Positions 42,437 through 51,470 of a stretch of 64,000 nt of DNA are shown piece by piece; within the stretch, counting starts at the first letter, position 1, and every line of letters starts with the position of its first letter. The translations under genes were made by a program, and so were the position numbers. Where the stretch lies: assembly GCF_051235805.1 (NCBI RefSeq), contig NZ_JBPNXV010000001.1:1798001-1862000 (forward strand), in the 5' to 3' direction. This DNA is from Pseudothermotoga_B sp051235805. GTDB lineage: Bacteria; Thermotogota; Thermotogae; Thermotogales; DSM-5069. The notes under the pieces are model-generated. The model ran no database searches and was not told where the DNA came from. It was given only the letters and a program-made list of their open reading frames with translations.

Positions 42437-43681
42437 TTACAGCTGATCTAAAAACCATTCACAGAAATCGTCCAGTACCTGTAGTTGATCGTACAAATCG
42501 AGTATAGTGTATCGATCTCTGATCGTGTTAGAAATGAATATCACTTCTTTTAGAAATTTTCTGTCGTACTTCGATAGAAGTTCTTTGACACCCATACTCA
42601 ACAACGAAGCTTCAAGTGAATAGCGGTAACTCAGATAGAGATCTTTCAAGAGATCTTTGATCCTTCCCAGATCGATATTTGCAGCTTTTTTCTTGCTCAG
42701 ATACACAGATTCAAATTCATCTGCTATCTGTTCGTTGAAAAAATCAACTAAGATCTTTCTTCTTTCTTGCGGTGACGGTGAACCTTTCGCAAAGTGAATA
42801 TCTTCGAAGAGCGCATCGTATGCCTTCAGAGAGACATAAGTTCCTACAGCAACCTGCAAGCCATGAAACAGTGGAATCTCTCCTCTGATCTCTTGGTACA
42901 TTTCAAGAACATGCGAGATTAGATGTTCAGCACCCGAAGCCGGTCTTGAGTTTCCAATTATCGTTATGTTCAGTCCAGAGATCAACTGAGCTCTCATCAG
43001 TTCAAGGACACTCGATCTGTCTCTGTGAAGGATCTGTTTTGTGCTTGTGAGAACCTTCTTCAGAGAGTCTTTAAGATCATCCCAGACGAAATCACAGATC
43101 TGCTCACCCGTTAGGTAGTTTGCCAGAACCCAATCGAGTCTTGCTGTAACCTTTGACGATATATCTCCGATCCCCGCCCTCAGAAGATCGATTGGACAGT
43201 TCACAATGACATCAGGATCTATCAAAATCTTTCTGGGCACCTTTGCCGGCAAAGTTTTCTTAACACCGTCAACGATTAATGGAGCCACAGAAGAACTGTA
43301 GGCATCAACCGATGGTGCTGTTGGAAAACAAGAGAAGTCCTTCGCTGAAAGCACCGAGCAGTACCTCACGATATCTGTCAGACTACCAGAACCAACCGAC
43401 ACCAATTCTTTGTACTCTTTATCTGCCAACAAATCCAAGAGCATCTTCACATTCTCCATAGTTGCCAGAACCCTCTGAGAGCCTTGAGCCACCACAGTTT
43501 TCTGGGAAGGTATCTTGGGGATAGAAACAGTGTTCTGATCGACAACAAAAAGTGCATTTTGAAAAAATTCTGCAAGTCTTTCTGAAAGACCTTGAGCACA
43601 CACTATCTCAATTTCTGGCACTCTGTGAGTCTTACCACAACTGCACTCAATCGTTTTACCTAAGAATTCTATCAATCTCAT
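42437..43681 (-). CDS. sn-glycerol-1-phosphate dehydrogenase, AraM/EgsA type
   Basis: 414-residue iron/zinc alcohol-dehydrogenase-fold protein of the AraM group, which reduces dihydroxyacetone phosphate to glycerol 1-phosphate. The NAD loop is VSVGSGSLTDIVRY and the metal ligands are in PASGAEHLISHVLEM and PLFHGLQVAVGTY, close to B. subtilis AraM. The SCGKTHRVP element near the N-terminus is also typical of AraM. Start ATG 43681, within AGGTGATG, or TTG 43675; an upstream in-frame start at 43732 has no ribosome site. A TATAAT lies about 20 bases upstream on the minus strand. Glycerol 1-phosphate is the archaeal lipid backbone, so its use here deserves a check. Confidence 0.88.
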   Translation of the reverse strand: MRLIEFLGKTIECSCGKTHRVPEIEIVCAQGLSERLAEFFQNALFVVDQNTVSIPKIPSQKTVVAQGSQRVLATMENVKMLLDLLADKEYKELVSVGSGSLTDIVRYCSVLSAKDFSCFPTAPSVDAYSSSVAPLIVDGVKKTLPAKVPRKILIDPDVIVNCPIDLLRAGIGDISSKVTARLDWVLANYLTGEQICDFVWDDLKDSLKKVLTSTKQILHRDRSSVLELMRAQLISGLNITIIGNSRPASGAEHLISHVLEMYQEIRGEIPLFHGLQVAVGTYVSLKAYDALFEDIHFAKGSPSPQERRKILVDFFNEQIADEFESVYLSKKKAANIDLGRIKDLLKDLYLSYRYSLEASLLSMGVKELLSKYDRKFLKEVIFISNTIRDRYTILDLYDQLQVLDDFCEWFLDQL

Positions 43682-43764
43682 CACCTGTGTTTCATTATAC
43701 AACCGCAATTGTTTCGTTTTGGATAAGAACATCGTGTGACTAACGAACGGGTGATATTATATAG

Positions 43765-43783
43765 ACATCTAACAGTTAGACGT
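43765..43783. promoter_or_regulatory. palindromic operator of the MarR regulator
   Basis: ACaTCTAACaGTTAGAcGT is a 19-base near-perfect inverted repeat located after a -10-like TATATA and 21 bases before the marR start. The position suits autorepression by a MarR dimer. Confidence 0.65.
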
Positions 43784-43803
43784 AAAAGAACAGGGGGTTT
43801 CAA

Positions 43804-44247
43804 ATGAATGAAGATCTCCTTTTCAAGAGGTTTTTTATCATTCAAAGACTTCATTTTCGAATCTTACAGGAGGAACTTGAGCACAGAGAGATTCATCCTG
43901 GTCAACCGCCGATGCTCATGCTCGTTGGAAGACATGAAGGTATCAATCAGAAAGAAATCGCAACTAAACTGAACATCAGACCAGCAACCGTCGCAATAAT
44001 GCTCAGAAGAATGGAGAAGGCAGGTTTAATAACAAGAAGGCAAGACGAAAGCGACAAGCGCTTGCAGCGTGTTTACCTGAGTGAAAAAGGCAAAGATGTG
44101 TGTGAGATTCTCAAAAGGGAAACCAATCGTGTTGAGCAGATTGCGACAGATGGGCTGTCGGAAAGTGAAAAAGAACAGCTCAAGAACTTGTTAGATCGTG
44201 TGATCGATAACCTCAAGAGCCATACGAAGGGGTGGTGTCATGAATAA
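43804..44247 (+). CDS. MarR family regulator
   Basis: 147-residue winged-helix repressor. HTH at about 50-75 (NQKEIATKLNIRPATVAIML), wing at about 85-100 (RRQDESDKRLQRVYLSEKG), and dimer helices at both ends. Its gene overlaps the first ABC exporter gene by eight bases, so it should regulate the exporter pair, and possibly the pgs genes after it. Start ATG 43804 with AGGGGG upstream. Inducer unknown; exporter-linked MarR proteins usually sense exported drugs. Confidence 0.93.
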   Translation: MNEDLLFKRFFIIQRLHFRILQEELEHREIHPGQPPMLMLVGRHEGINQKEIATKLNIRPATVAIMLRRMEKAGLITRRQDESDKRLQRVYLSEKGKDVCEILKRETNRVEQIATDGLSESEKEQLKNLLDRVIDNLKSHTKGWCHE

Positions 44248-45985
44248 GATCTTCAAGTATCTCAAACCCTACGCTTGGTTGGTAGTCATAACTGTAGCAC
44301 TCGTGATAGTTGATTCTTATGTGACTTTGTATCTACCAGATCTGATGTCTCAGATCGTTGACAAAGGTATAACAAAGGGCAATGTGGACTACATCTGGCA
44401 GATTGGCGGAAAGATGTTACTCGTATCTGCCATAGAGGTCTTGGCAATTATCTTGATGAGTTACACCTCTGCAAGATCTGCGATGGCTGCCGGTAGAGAT
44501 TTGAGAAACGACTTATTCAAGAAGATAGAAAGTTTTTCACTTGAAGAAATAGACAAATTCAGTACGGCTTCTTTGATCACAAGAACTACGAACGACATAA
44601 CCCAGATACAACAAGCACTGGTCATGATACAAAGAATGGTCATAAGAGCGCCAATCGTTGCTGTTGGCAGTATAATCATGGCTCTGTCAAAGGATGCAAA
44701 ACTCACAATGATTTTGTTAGTAACTGTACCCATTGCACTGGTCGCGATGTACTTCATCTTCAGCAAGACTATGCCGCTTTTCAAAAGCATGCAGAAAAAG
44801 ATAGATAGGTTGAATCTTGTCTTGAGAGAAAGAGTCACGGGAATAAGAGTCATAAGAGCATTTAACAAGGAAGATCAAGAAAAAGAAAGATTTGAACAGG
44901 CAAACGCCGATCTCACTCAAACTGCTCTGAGGGTGAACAGAATAGGTGCAATAATCTTTCCGATCATGATGATCGTGATGAACTTCACAGTTATCGCACT
45001 GATATGGCTTGGGGCTAAGCAGATAGATCTTGGAAAGTTGCAAGTTGGCTCTATGATGGCAGTAATGCAGTACGTGATGCAGATTCTATTTTCCTTTGTG
45101 ATGATCTCTATGATCTTCGTCTTCCTGCCGCGAGCTTCTGTTTCTGCACAGAGAGTTATCGAAGTTTTGAAAACTCAGCCAAAGATCCGCCAGCCAGAAA
45201 CTCCATTTGTCCCGGCTGAAGAAGGGCTCATAGAATTTGAGAACGTAACTTTTCACTACCCTGGAGCAAAGGAAGCCGCCTTGGAGAACATCAGCTTCAG
45301 GGCAGAACCTGGGAAAGTAACAGCCATCATCGGGAGCACTGGCTCTGGAAAGACGACAATCTTGAATTTGATAATGAGGTTTTACGACGTCACAGATGGC
45401 AGTGTGAAGATAGACGGTGTAGATGTGAGACAGATCGATCTTGAAAAACTCAGAAGCATGATAGGTTACGCACCACAGAAGGCAATAATCTTCTCTGGAA
45501 CGATAGCAGACAACATTAGATTTGGGAGAAATGAACTGACAAATGAAGACATATACAATGCGGCTGAGATAGCCCAAGTTAATGAATTTGCCCAAAGGAT
45601 GCCAAACGGCTTGAATACAGCTGTTGCACAGGGCGGAACCAATCTCTCGGGTGGACAAAAGCAAAGAATCTCCATTGCTCGCGCGATTGTTGGTAAGCCG
45701 AGAATATACCTGTTCGATGACACCTTCTCTGCCCTTGATTTTAGGACAGACGCTCGTGTGAGGACAAGACTTCTCAAGGAAACAAAAGACTCAACGGTGA
45801 TCATCGTTGCACAAAGAGTTGCGACGATCATGCATGCAGACCAAATTATCGTCTTGAAAGACGGCAAGGTACAGGGCGTTGGAACACACAGAGAACTCAT
45901 GGAAAAAAATGAAGTTTACCGAGAAATAGTTTTATCGCAGATTTCAGAGGAAGAAGCAGTCGGAGGTGAGCTCAATGGCAGATGA
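44240..45985 (+). CDS. heterodimeric ABC exporter subunit, degenerate-site type (TM287-like)
   Basis: 581-residue fused permease-ATPase: six transmembrane helices (about 10-310) and a nucleotide-binding domain with Walker A GSTGSGKTT, signature LSGGQKQRIS and Walker B YLFDDTFSALD. The catalytic Glu after Walker B is Asp, the known mark of the TM287 side of the T. maritima TM287/288 multidrug exporter. It works with the next gene product. Start ATG 44240 after AAGGGGTGG. Confidence 0.94.
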   Translation: MNKIFKYLKPYAWLVVITVALVIVDSYVTLYLPDLMSQIVDKGITKGNVDYIWQIGGKMLLVSAIEVLAIILMSYTSARSAMAAGRDLRNDLFKKIESFSLEEIDKFSTASLITRTTNDITQIQQALVMIQRMVIRAPIVAVGSIIMALSKDAKLTMILLVTVPIALVAMYFIFSKTMPLFKSMQKKIDRLNLVLRERVTGIRVIRAFNKEDQEKERFEQANADLTQTALRVNRIGAIIFPIMMIVMNFTVIALIWLGAKQIDLGKLQVGSMMAVMQYVMQILFSFVMISMIFVFLPRASVSAQRVIEVLKTQPKIRQPETPFVPAEEGLIEFENVTFHYPGAKEAALENISFRAEPGKVTAIIGSTGSGKTTILNLIMRFYDVTDGSVKIDGVDVRQIDLEKLRSMIGYAPQKAIIFSGTIADNIRFGRNELTNEDIYNAAEIAQVNEFAQRMPNGLNTAVAQGGTNLSGGQKQRISIARAIVGKPRIYLFDDTFSALDFRTDARVRTRLLKETKDSTVIIVAQRVATIMHADQIIVLKDGKVQGVGTHRELMEKNEVYREIVLSQISEEEAVGGELNGR

Positions 45986-47855
45986 AAAAAGACAGACACC
46001 ACAGTTCAGACCTATGCCAGACAGAGGACCTGTTCCTGGAGGACCACCGCTCACAAGACCAGCAGAAAAGGCTAAAGACTTTAAAGGTACTCTCAAAAGA
46101 CTTGTGACATATCTAAGACCGTATCTCATCGCCATCATCATCGTGCTTGCCATCACTGTGACTGCAACGATTTTGACGATCTTTGCTCCAAAGATCCTTG
46201 GTAGAGCAACGACAGAGATCTTTCGTGGAATAATGGCAAAGCTCTTTCATCTACCAAACGCGGGAATCAATTTCTCTTACGTTGCGAAGATTTTGGTCCA
46301 AGTCAGCATTCTGTACATTGTGAGTGCTCTGTTAAACTACATCCAGCAGTACATCATGGCCGGTGTCTCGCAGAAGATCGTGATGAAGATGAGAAAGGAC
46401 GTGTCTGAAAAGCTGGCGAGGTTGCCTTTGAGATTTTACGATTCAAAAACGCACGGAGAGATCCTCAGCCGCGTGATAAACGACGTCGACCTAATAAGCA
46501 ATACACTCCAACAAAGTTTGGTCCAATTTGTTTCAGGAATCATTTCAATAGTTGGTGTCACCATCATGATGCTCACAATAAGTCCTCTTTTGACAGGTGT
46601 AACGGTTCTAACCTTACCTTTGAGTATCGCAGCCACTGTTTTGATTGCAAAATACTCTCAGAGATATTTTGCAAGACAGCAAAAGTACCTGGGGGAACTG
46701 AGTGGTCACACCGAAGAAGTCTATGCAGGTCACGTTATTGTCAAAGCCTTCCAGAAAGAAAAAGAGTCTATCGAGAAATTTGAAAAGATAAACAACCAGC
46801 TGTACGATGCGAGCCACAAAGCACAGTTCCTTTCTGGTATGATCATGCCATTGATGAGATTCATAGGTAACCTTGGGTATGTGATCGTCTCTGTAGTAGG
46901 TGGAATTCTCGTCACCAAGAGAGCTATAACAATAGGAGATGTCCAAGCTTTCATACAGTACTCTCAGCAGTTCACACAGCCAATCGTTCAGATATCCAAC
47001 ATAGCCAATTTGATACAATCAACTGTCGCCGCAGCAGAGAGAATCTTTGAGATACTCGATGAACCAGAAGAAGAACCAGAGAAGAAAGATGCCATCAAGG
47101 TGGAAAAGGTGAAAGGTAATATCAACTTTGAGAAGGTCTATTTCAGTTATCTTCCAGAAAAGCCTTTGATAGAAGATCTAAATATCGAAGTGAAGAGTGG
47201 ACAAAGAATAGCTATAGTTGGACCAACCGGCGCAGGTAAAACTACACTGGTGAATCTGTTGATGAGATTTTACGAAATACAGAAAGGCAGCATTAAGCTC
47301 GATGGTATTGACATAAGAGATATTCAAAAGAACAACCTCAGAAGATGTTTTGGTATGGTTCTACAAGATACTTGGTTGTTCAACGGCACGATTAAAGAAA
47401 ACATCGCATACGGCAAAGAAAATGCTACCTTTGAAGAGATCGTGCACGCCTCAAAGATGGCACAAGCCCATCACTTCATCATGGCTCTGCCAGATGGATA
47501 TGAAACAGTCATAAATGAAGAGGCAACAAATATATCTTACGGTGAGAAACAGCTCATAACAATCGCAAGGGCATTCTTAGCCAACCCAGATATCTTGATA
47601 CTCGATGAAGCCACAAGCAACGTCGACACACTCACAGAGATCTACATTCAAAAGGCTATGGATGAACTCATGAAAGACAGAACAAGCTTCATCATTGCTC
47701 ATAGACTGTCGACGATCAGAAATGCCGACTTAATATTGGTGATGAACGAAGGCAAGATAATAGAAAAGGGCAAGCACAAAGAATTACTCGACAAAAATGG
47801 CTTCTACGCGCAGCTGTACAAAAGCCAGTTTTTGGGTGCATTGGTGGATGTGTGA
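45975..47855 (+). CDS. heterodimeric ABC exporter subunit, catalytic type (TM288-like)
   Basis: 626-residue fused permease-ATPase with an extra Pro/Arg-rich N-terminus of about 35 residues before the first membrane helix, as in TM288. Walker A is GPTGAGKTT, Walker B is LILDEATSNVD with the catalytic Glu, and the signature is altered to ISYGEKQL. Altered signature here and Asp Walker B in the partner give one active and one degenerate ATP site, as in TM287/288. Start ATG 45975 after GGAGGTGAG, overlapping the upstream gene by 11 bases. Confidence 0.94.
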   Translation: MADEKRQTPQFRPMPDRGPVPGGPPLTRPAEKAKDFKGTLKRLVTYLRPYLIAIIIVLAITVTATILTIFAPKILGRATTEIFRGIMAKLFHLPNAGINFSYVAKILVQVSILYIVSALLNYIQQYIMAGVSQKIVMKMRKDVSEKLARLPLRFYDSKTHGEILSRVINDVDLISNTLQQSLVQFVSGIISIVGVTIMMLTISPLLTGVTVLTLPLSIAATVLIAKYSQRYFARQQKYLGELSGHTEEVYAGHVIVKAFQKEKESIEKFEKINNQLYDASHKAQFLSGMIMPLMRFIGNLGYVIVSVVGGILVTKRAITIGDVQAFIQYSQQFTQPIVQISNIANLIQSTVAAAERIFEILDEPEEEPEKKDAIKVEKVKGNINFEKVYFSYLPEKPLIEDLNIEVKSGQRIAIVGPTGAGKTTLVNLLMRFYEIQKGSIKLDGIDIRDIQKNNLRRCFGMVLQDTWLFNGTIKENIAYGKENATFEEIVHASKMAQAHHFIMALPDGYETVINEEATNISYGEKQLITIARAFLANPDILILDEATSNVDTLTEIYIQKAMDELMKDRTSFIIAHRLSTIRNADLILVMNEGKIIEKGKHKELLDKNGFYAQLYKSQFLGALVDV

Positions 47856-47885
47856 AAACAGATCTGAACTCTGAGGGGATCAATT

Positions 47886-49031
47886 GTGTTAGTAACTTTG
47901 ACTTGTTTTGTGATCTTCATAAGCTTTCTAACATTTGAAGCAATGTACGCGCATTTTATGAGAAGTCGTATAAAACTGAGAATAGCTGTGACGGGTGTGC
48001 GCGGTAAATCGAGCGTTACGCGCCTCATAACCTTTGTTTTGAAGCAAAACGGGATGAAGGTTTTGGGCAAAGTGACCGGTTCAAGAGCCGTTCTCATATA
48101 CCCTAACGGTGAAGAAAAGAGCATCGAGAGAAGAGGAAAACCCTCAGTCACAGAGCAGGTCAGAGTGTTGTTAAAAACTGCTAAAAGAGAAGGTGTTGAT
48201 GGTCTTGTCTGTGAAACAATGAGTGTAAGTCCCGAGATCCTTCGCTGTGAGATTCAAAATATTCTGAAACCACACATCATAGTAATAACCCGCCTTTCTG
48301 TAGATCATGTGCAAGAACTTGGAAGTACAATCGATCAAGTCAAGAAAAACATCATTTCGGTGTGCAATCCAAAATCAACGGTTATAACCCTAAAGGGAAA
48401 CCTCGATGATCTATCAGTAGAGACACTTAAGAAGAAATGTAAAGTGATCGAGGTAGAAACGCGAAATGATGCTCCCAAACCTGTCGATTACATAGAGTTC
48501 GATGAGAATTTGGCTTTGGCGCGGGCAGTTGGTGAGTTCTTGGGACTGAAGGAAATAACAAAAGACATCTTGGAGAAAGCGTCGGGTGATATAGGAGCGC
48601 TCAGGTGTTGGAAACTCGAAAACGATGTGGTCTTCGTAAATGGTTTTGCAGCAAACGATCCAGATTCTACGATTAGAGTCTTTGAAATGGCAAGGGGATT
48701 CTTAGCGCGGAATGGGTTGTCAAGTGGGAGGTTCATAGGAATTTTGAATCTGAGGGCTGATAGAGTTGACAGAACACTTCAGTGGCTAAAACAAATCAAG
48801 ATATGGTTCCCTTTTGAGAAGCTTTATGTGACAGGACCAGACAACGCCTTATTTGTGAGAAGAGCTAAGGATTCAAGATGCGTACCAATCAGGGCGGAAG
48901 ACATATTGGATGAAATTGAAAGATTGGAACCACAAACAGTGGTCTTCGGATTTGGTAATATTGCAGGTGTAGGACTGAGGTTGATCGATCAACTGCAGGA
49001 GAATGAAAGATGCTTGAAACTGCAACCATAG
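47886..49031 (+). CDS. pgsB: poly-gamma-glutamate synthase subunit PgsB/CapB
   Basis: 381-residue amide ligase of the Mur-ligase-like CapB family, which adds glutamate through its side-chain carboxyl. One N-terminal membrane anchor (LTCFVIFISFLTFEAMYAHF), then the ATP loop AVTGVRGKSSVTRLI (about residue 34), then CETMSVSPE and TRLSVDHVQELGST, both conserved in CapB. Start GTG 47886 after GAGGGGATC. It follows the ABC exporter by 30 bases, so it may share the marR transcript. Overlaps pgsC by 22 bases. Confidence 0.92.
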   Translation: MLVTLTCFVIFISFLTFEAMYAHFMRSRIKLRIAVTGVRGKSSVTRLITFVLKQNGMKVLGKVTGSRAVLIYPNGEEKSIERRGKPSVTEQVRVLLKTAKREGVDGLVCETMSVSPEILRCEIQNILKPHIIVITRLSVDHVQELGSTIDQVKKNIISVCNPKSTVITLKGNLDDLSVETLKKKCKVIEVETRNDAPKPVDYIEFDENLALARAVGEFLGLKEITKDILEKASGDIGALRCWKLENDVVFVNGFAANDPDSTIRVFEMARGFLARNGLSSGRFIGILNLRADRVDRTLQWLKQIKIWFPFEKLYVTGPDNALFVRRAKDSRCVPIRAEDILDEIERLEPQTVVFGFGNIAGVGLRLIDQLQENERCLKLQP

Positions 49032-49435
49032 GTATCCTAATCTCGGCTTTTTTTGTTGAGTTTACTGGTTTTTACCCGGGCGGTATAGTCGTACCAGTCT
49101 GGCTTTCATTCTATGTGGATCAACCTCTTAGAATCCTGTGTACAGTACTGCTCTCATTAGCTTGTCTCCTCGTCTACAAGATACTACGCAGATACTTCTT
49201 TTTGTACTCAAGAAGGCGCTTCATAGTGATGTTAATTCTATCCGTCGTCTTCACATCACTCTTCAGAAAGTTCAGCCTCTCAGTAGATTTCCAACCAATT
49301 GAAGTGCAGACTGTCGGTTGGATTGTACCAGGACTCCTTGCAAATACCATGGAGCGTCAGGGTATTTTGATCACATTGATCTCCATGATTGCTGTGTCTT
49401 TGACCATAAGATTGGTGGCTGTCTTGATACTATGA
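49010..49435 (+). CDS. pgsC: poly-gamma-glutamate synthase membrane subunit PgsC/CapC
   Basis: 141-residue integral membrane protein with four or five helices, the usual size of PgsC/CapC. The family opening TATIGILISAFFVEFTGFYPGGIVVPV is recognisable by FYPGGIVVP, and GWIVPGLLANTMERQG is the conserved later loop. It forms the membrane core of the polymerase with PgsB. ATG start inside the 3' end of pgsB; stop overlaps pgsW by ATGA. Confidence 0.93.
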   Translation: MLETATIGILISAFFVEFTGFYPGGIVVPVWLSFYVDQPLRILCTVLLSLACLLVYKILRRYFFLYSRRRFIVMLILSVVFTSLFRKFSLSVDFQPIEVQTVGWIVPGLLANTMERQGILITLISMIAVSLTIRLVAVLIL

Positions 49436-50391
49436 AAAGAGCGATCGTGTGGTTCATCGTTTCTGTGATTGCCTACACATTTTGGTTGTTCATGCCGCAT
49501 GGGTTATATCCTTACACAGACCAACTTTACGAAGCTTCGTTGACTATGGAAAGAAGCATAAATGTGATAAGTCAAAAAAGATCGAACAGAATTAACCCCA
49601 GTTTTGACCCCAACACAACAGGCTTGATAGGTGATGAACTCACAGAGCTAACAACGACAGCCGGTGATCTCGAATCTAAGAGGAGCACAACAAATCCCGA
49701 TATGGCAGCTCTAATTTGTCATTTGCTGATTCGAATTGGTGTGAAAAGAGAAGACTGTGTAGCAATCGGTGCATCAGGTTCCTTTCCTGGTTTAATAGTA
49801 GCCACCATGAGTGCTTGCAAGGCAATAGGAGCAAAACCTTTGGTAATCTGCTCAATAGGAGCATCGCAGTGGGGTGCGAATCAGATTGACTTTACCGTTC
49901 TCGACCTCTTCAAATGGCTGACAGAGACCGGGTTCGAAAAACCACTTTTATTTTCTTATGGAGGTTCAGACAACAAAGCAGCTGATTTCCCTGAAGATAT
50001 TCGAAACGAACTGAGACACAGAGCCAAAGAGTATGGGTTCGTACTGTACGAAGGAGTGACATTCCAAGATGATCTCGAAAACTTTTATCAGAGTTATCTG
50101 AGTAACTGTGACAAACGAATTGCTGCCTTTGTGAACATCGGAGGCAGTCTGATCAACATAGGTAGGTCCACCGATGCAGCTATGCAAACCGGTTTAATAA
50201 AAAACGTAGAGATCTTAGATCCTGAATCGATGATGGGTTTGATGGCTCAGAACAAGGTACCTGTTTTGAGTTTGCTGAACATGAGAAAACTAACCACAAA
50301 ATACGGTCTGCCATGGGATCCCATACCTTTGCCAAGAGCTTCAGAGGAAAGATGCAAACGCCTTGCAAAACGATTTGCAGCAGCAGAGTGA
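49432..50391 (+). CDS. pgsW: poly-gamma-glutamate system protein PgsW
   Basis: 319-residue protein with one N-terminal membrane segment (RAIVWFIVSVIAYTFWLF) and a large outer domain. Conserved stretches are LIGDELTELTTTAGDLESKR, AIGASGSFPGLIVATMSACK and NIGGSLINIGRSTDAA. PgsW proteins are found with PgsB and PgsC in systems that lack the CapA/PgsA protein; their biochemical role is not known to me. No PgsA is encoded in this window. Start ATG 49432, overlapping pgsC; the stop is two bases from that of the converging hydrolase gene. Confidence 0.87.
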   Translation: MKRAIVWFIVSVIAYTFWLFMPHGLYPYTDQLYEASLTMERSINVISQKRSNRINPSFDPNTTGLIGDELTELTTTAGDLESKRSTTNPDMAALICHLLIRIGVKREDCVAIGASGSFPGLIVATMSACKAIGAKPLVICSIGASQWGANQIDFTVLDLFKWLTETGFEKPLLFSYGGSDNKAADFPEDIRNELRHRAKEYGFVLYEGVTFQDDLENFYQSYLSNCDKRIAAFVNIGGSLINIGRSTDAAMQTGLIKNVEILDPESMMGLMAQNKVPVLSLLNMRKLTTKYGLPWDPIPLPRASEERCKRLAKRFAAAE

Positions 50392-50393
50392 AT

Positions 50394-51458
50394 TCACTCG
50401 AGACCAGTTAACAGTATTGAGTCGTCGGGATTATACGCATTAAAGGTATCGATTATCATCTGAATGGTCTTCAAATGTCTCCACACCCTAAGTTTCAGAG
50501 GCAGTCCATTTTCGTCATAGGGAACGTTGAGCCTGCCAGCTTTCGCGGCTTTTAAGTAGAATTTGTCAAGACCAGTCACAACCAGTCTTTCGTCAGTCCT
50601 TCCTCTGAGCCTTCCTTGCGATGGATTTGCAACCTCCAGCAGAAACGCGAGTGTCTCAGAATTGTCTCCCCACTCTCTGTGCGACAGACCGCGAAACTCC
50701 TTAGGAGATCTTTCTACACCTATGTCAATTCCCTCAAGTTCAAGCATCATAGCTGCCTCGACTGCGATATCAATCGCTCTGTCATGAGCAACAATAGCGT
50801 TTACTGTAGTATATTCAGGTGCTGCTTCATGTAAATCAATCGATAGTTCGGGGTTCTCTGTTCTTATGACCTGCATGATGGCGTAAGCAATTTTCTCTGT
50901 CAGTGTTCCTCTGGGGTTCCCTGGATACGCTCTGTTCAAATTACGTTGTTCGGACCCACTGAGAGCCTGTCCAGTAACTGTTCTGTAAAGCCTTGGATCT
51001 GGCCATTGATCAATTGGGTTGGTCAGCCTTGAACCTATGCCAATCGTCATTTCTCTGCCATTCCAGAGGAATCTAATCATTCTTGGAGTAGCTTCTAAGG
51101 GCTGTGTGTGTGAAAAAGCACTTGTATTTGCCCTTGGTATGACAATGAGTTTCCCCTTCGTCAAAGTAAAATTCTCTACAATAATTCGAGCTGTTGCGTA
51201 ACCAGCCGGTTCATTTGGATGAGTCCCACCAACAATTAAAGCGCAACCACCTTGTTGTTTTCCTTCAAGTACATAAACCTCGGTATCACCAAATGTTCCA
51301 CGAAGTTCTGAAAAGTAATCGCTCAACTTCTTGATCTGGGTAACCCCTGGTCCGGGGTTTATACTTTCGAGCCTGCGTTGAGAGTTGAAGGGCTTAAGAG
51401 AAGTAACTACCATGAATACAGTTATCGCAGAAAAAAGAAGCACTTTCATGATCCTCAT
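50394..51458 (-). CDS. exported M14-family (succinylglutamate desuccinylase/AstE-like) hydrolase, first
   Basis: 354 residues with an N-terminal signal or anchor (KVLLFSAITVFMVVTSL). The zinc site has GGTHPNEPAG (HxxE) and a later His in SIDLHEAAPE; the catalytic Glu is in AFLLEVANPSQG. These are the carboxypeptidase-like AstE/aspartoacylase motifs, here in an exported protein. It shares PGxGVTQIKxLSDY and LSHREWGD with the paralogue at 52964-54010. Given gamma-glutamyltransferase and pgs genes around it, hydrolysis of an N-acyl- or gamma-glutamyl bond is a reasonable guess. Start ATG 51458 or 51449. Confidence 0.87.
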   Translation of the reverse strand: MRIMKVLLFSAITVFMVVTSLKPFNSQRRLESINPGPGVTQIKKLSDYFSELRGTFGDTEVYVLEGKQQGGCALIVGGTHPNEPAGYATARIIVENFTLTKGKLIVIPRANTSAFSHTQPLEATPRMIRFLWNGREMTIGIGSRLTNPIDQWPDPRLYRTVTGQALSGSEQRNLNRAYPGNPRGTLTEKIAYAIMQVIRTENPELSIDLHEAAPEYTTVNAIVAHDRAIDIAVEAAMMLELEGIDIGVERSPKEFRGLSHREWGDNSETLAFLLEVANPSQGRLRGRTDERLVVTGLDKFYLKAAKAGRLNVPYDENGLPLKLRVWRHLKTIQMIIDTFNAYNPDDSILLTGLE

Positions 51459-51470
51459 TTCAACTTCATC

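Noticed and set aside
50386..50399. GAGTGAATTCACTC palindrome at the junction of pgsW and the M14 gene as a terminator
   Set aside because: Fourteen bases without loop or T tract; it arises from the two facing stop regions and may be chance.
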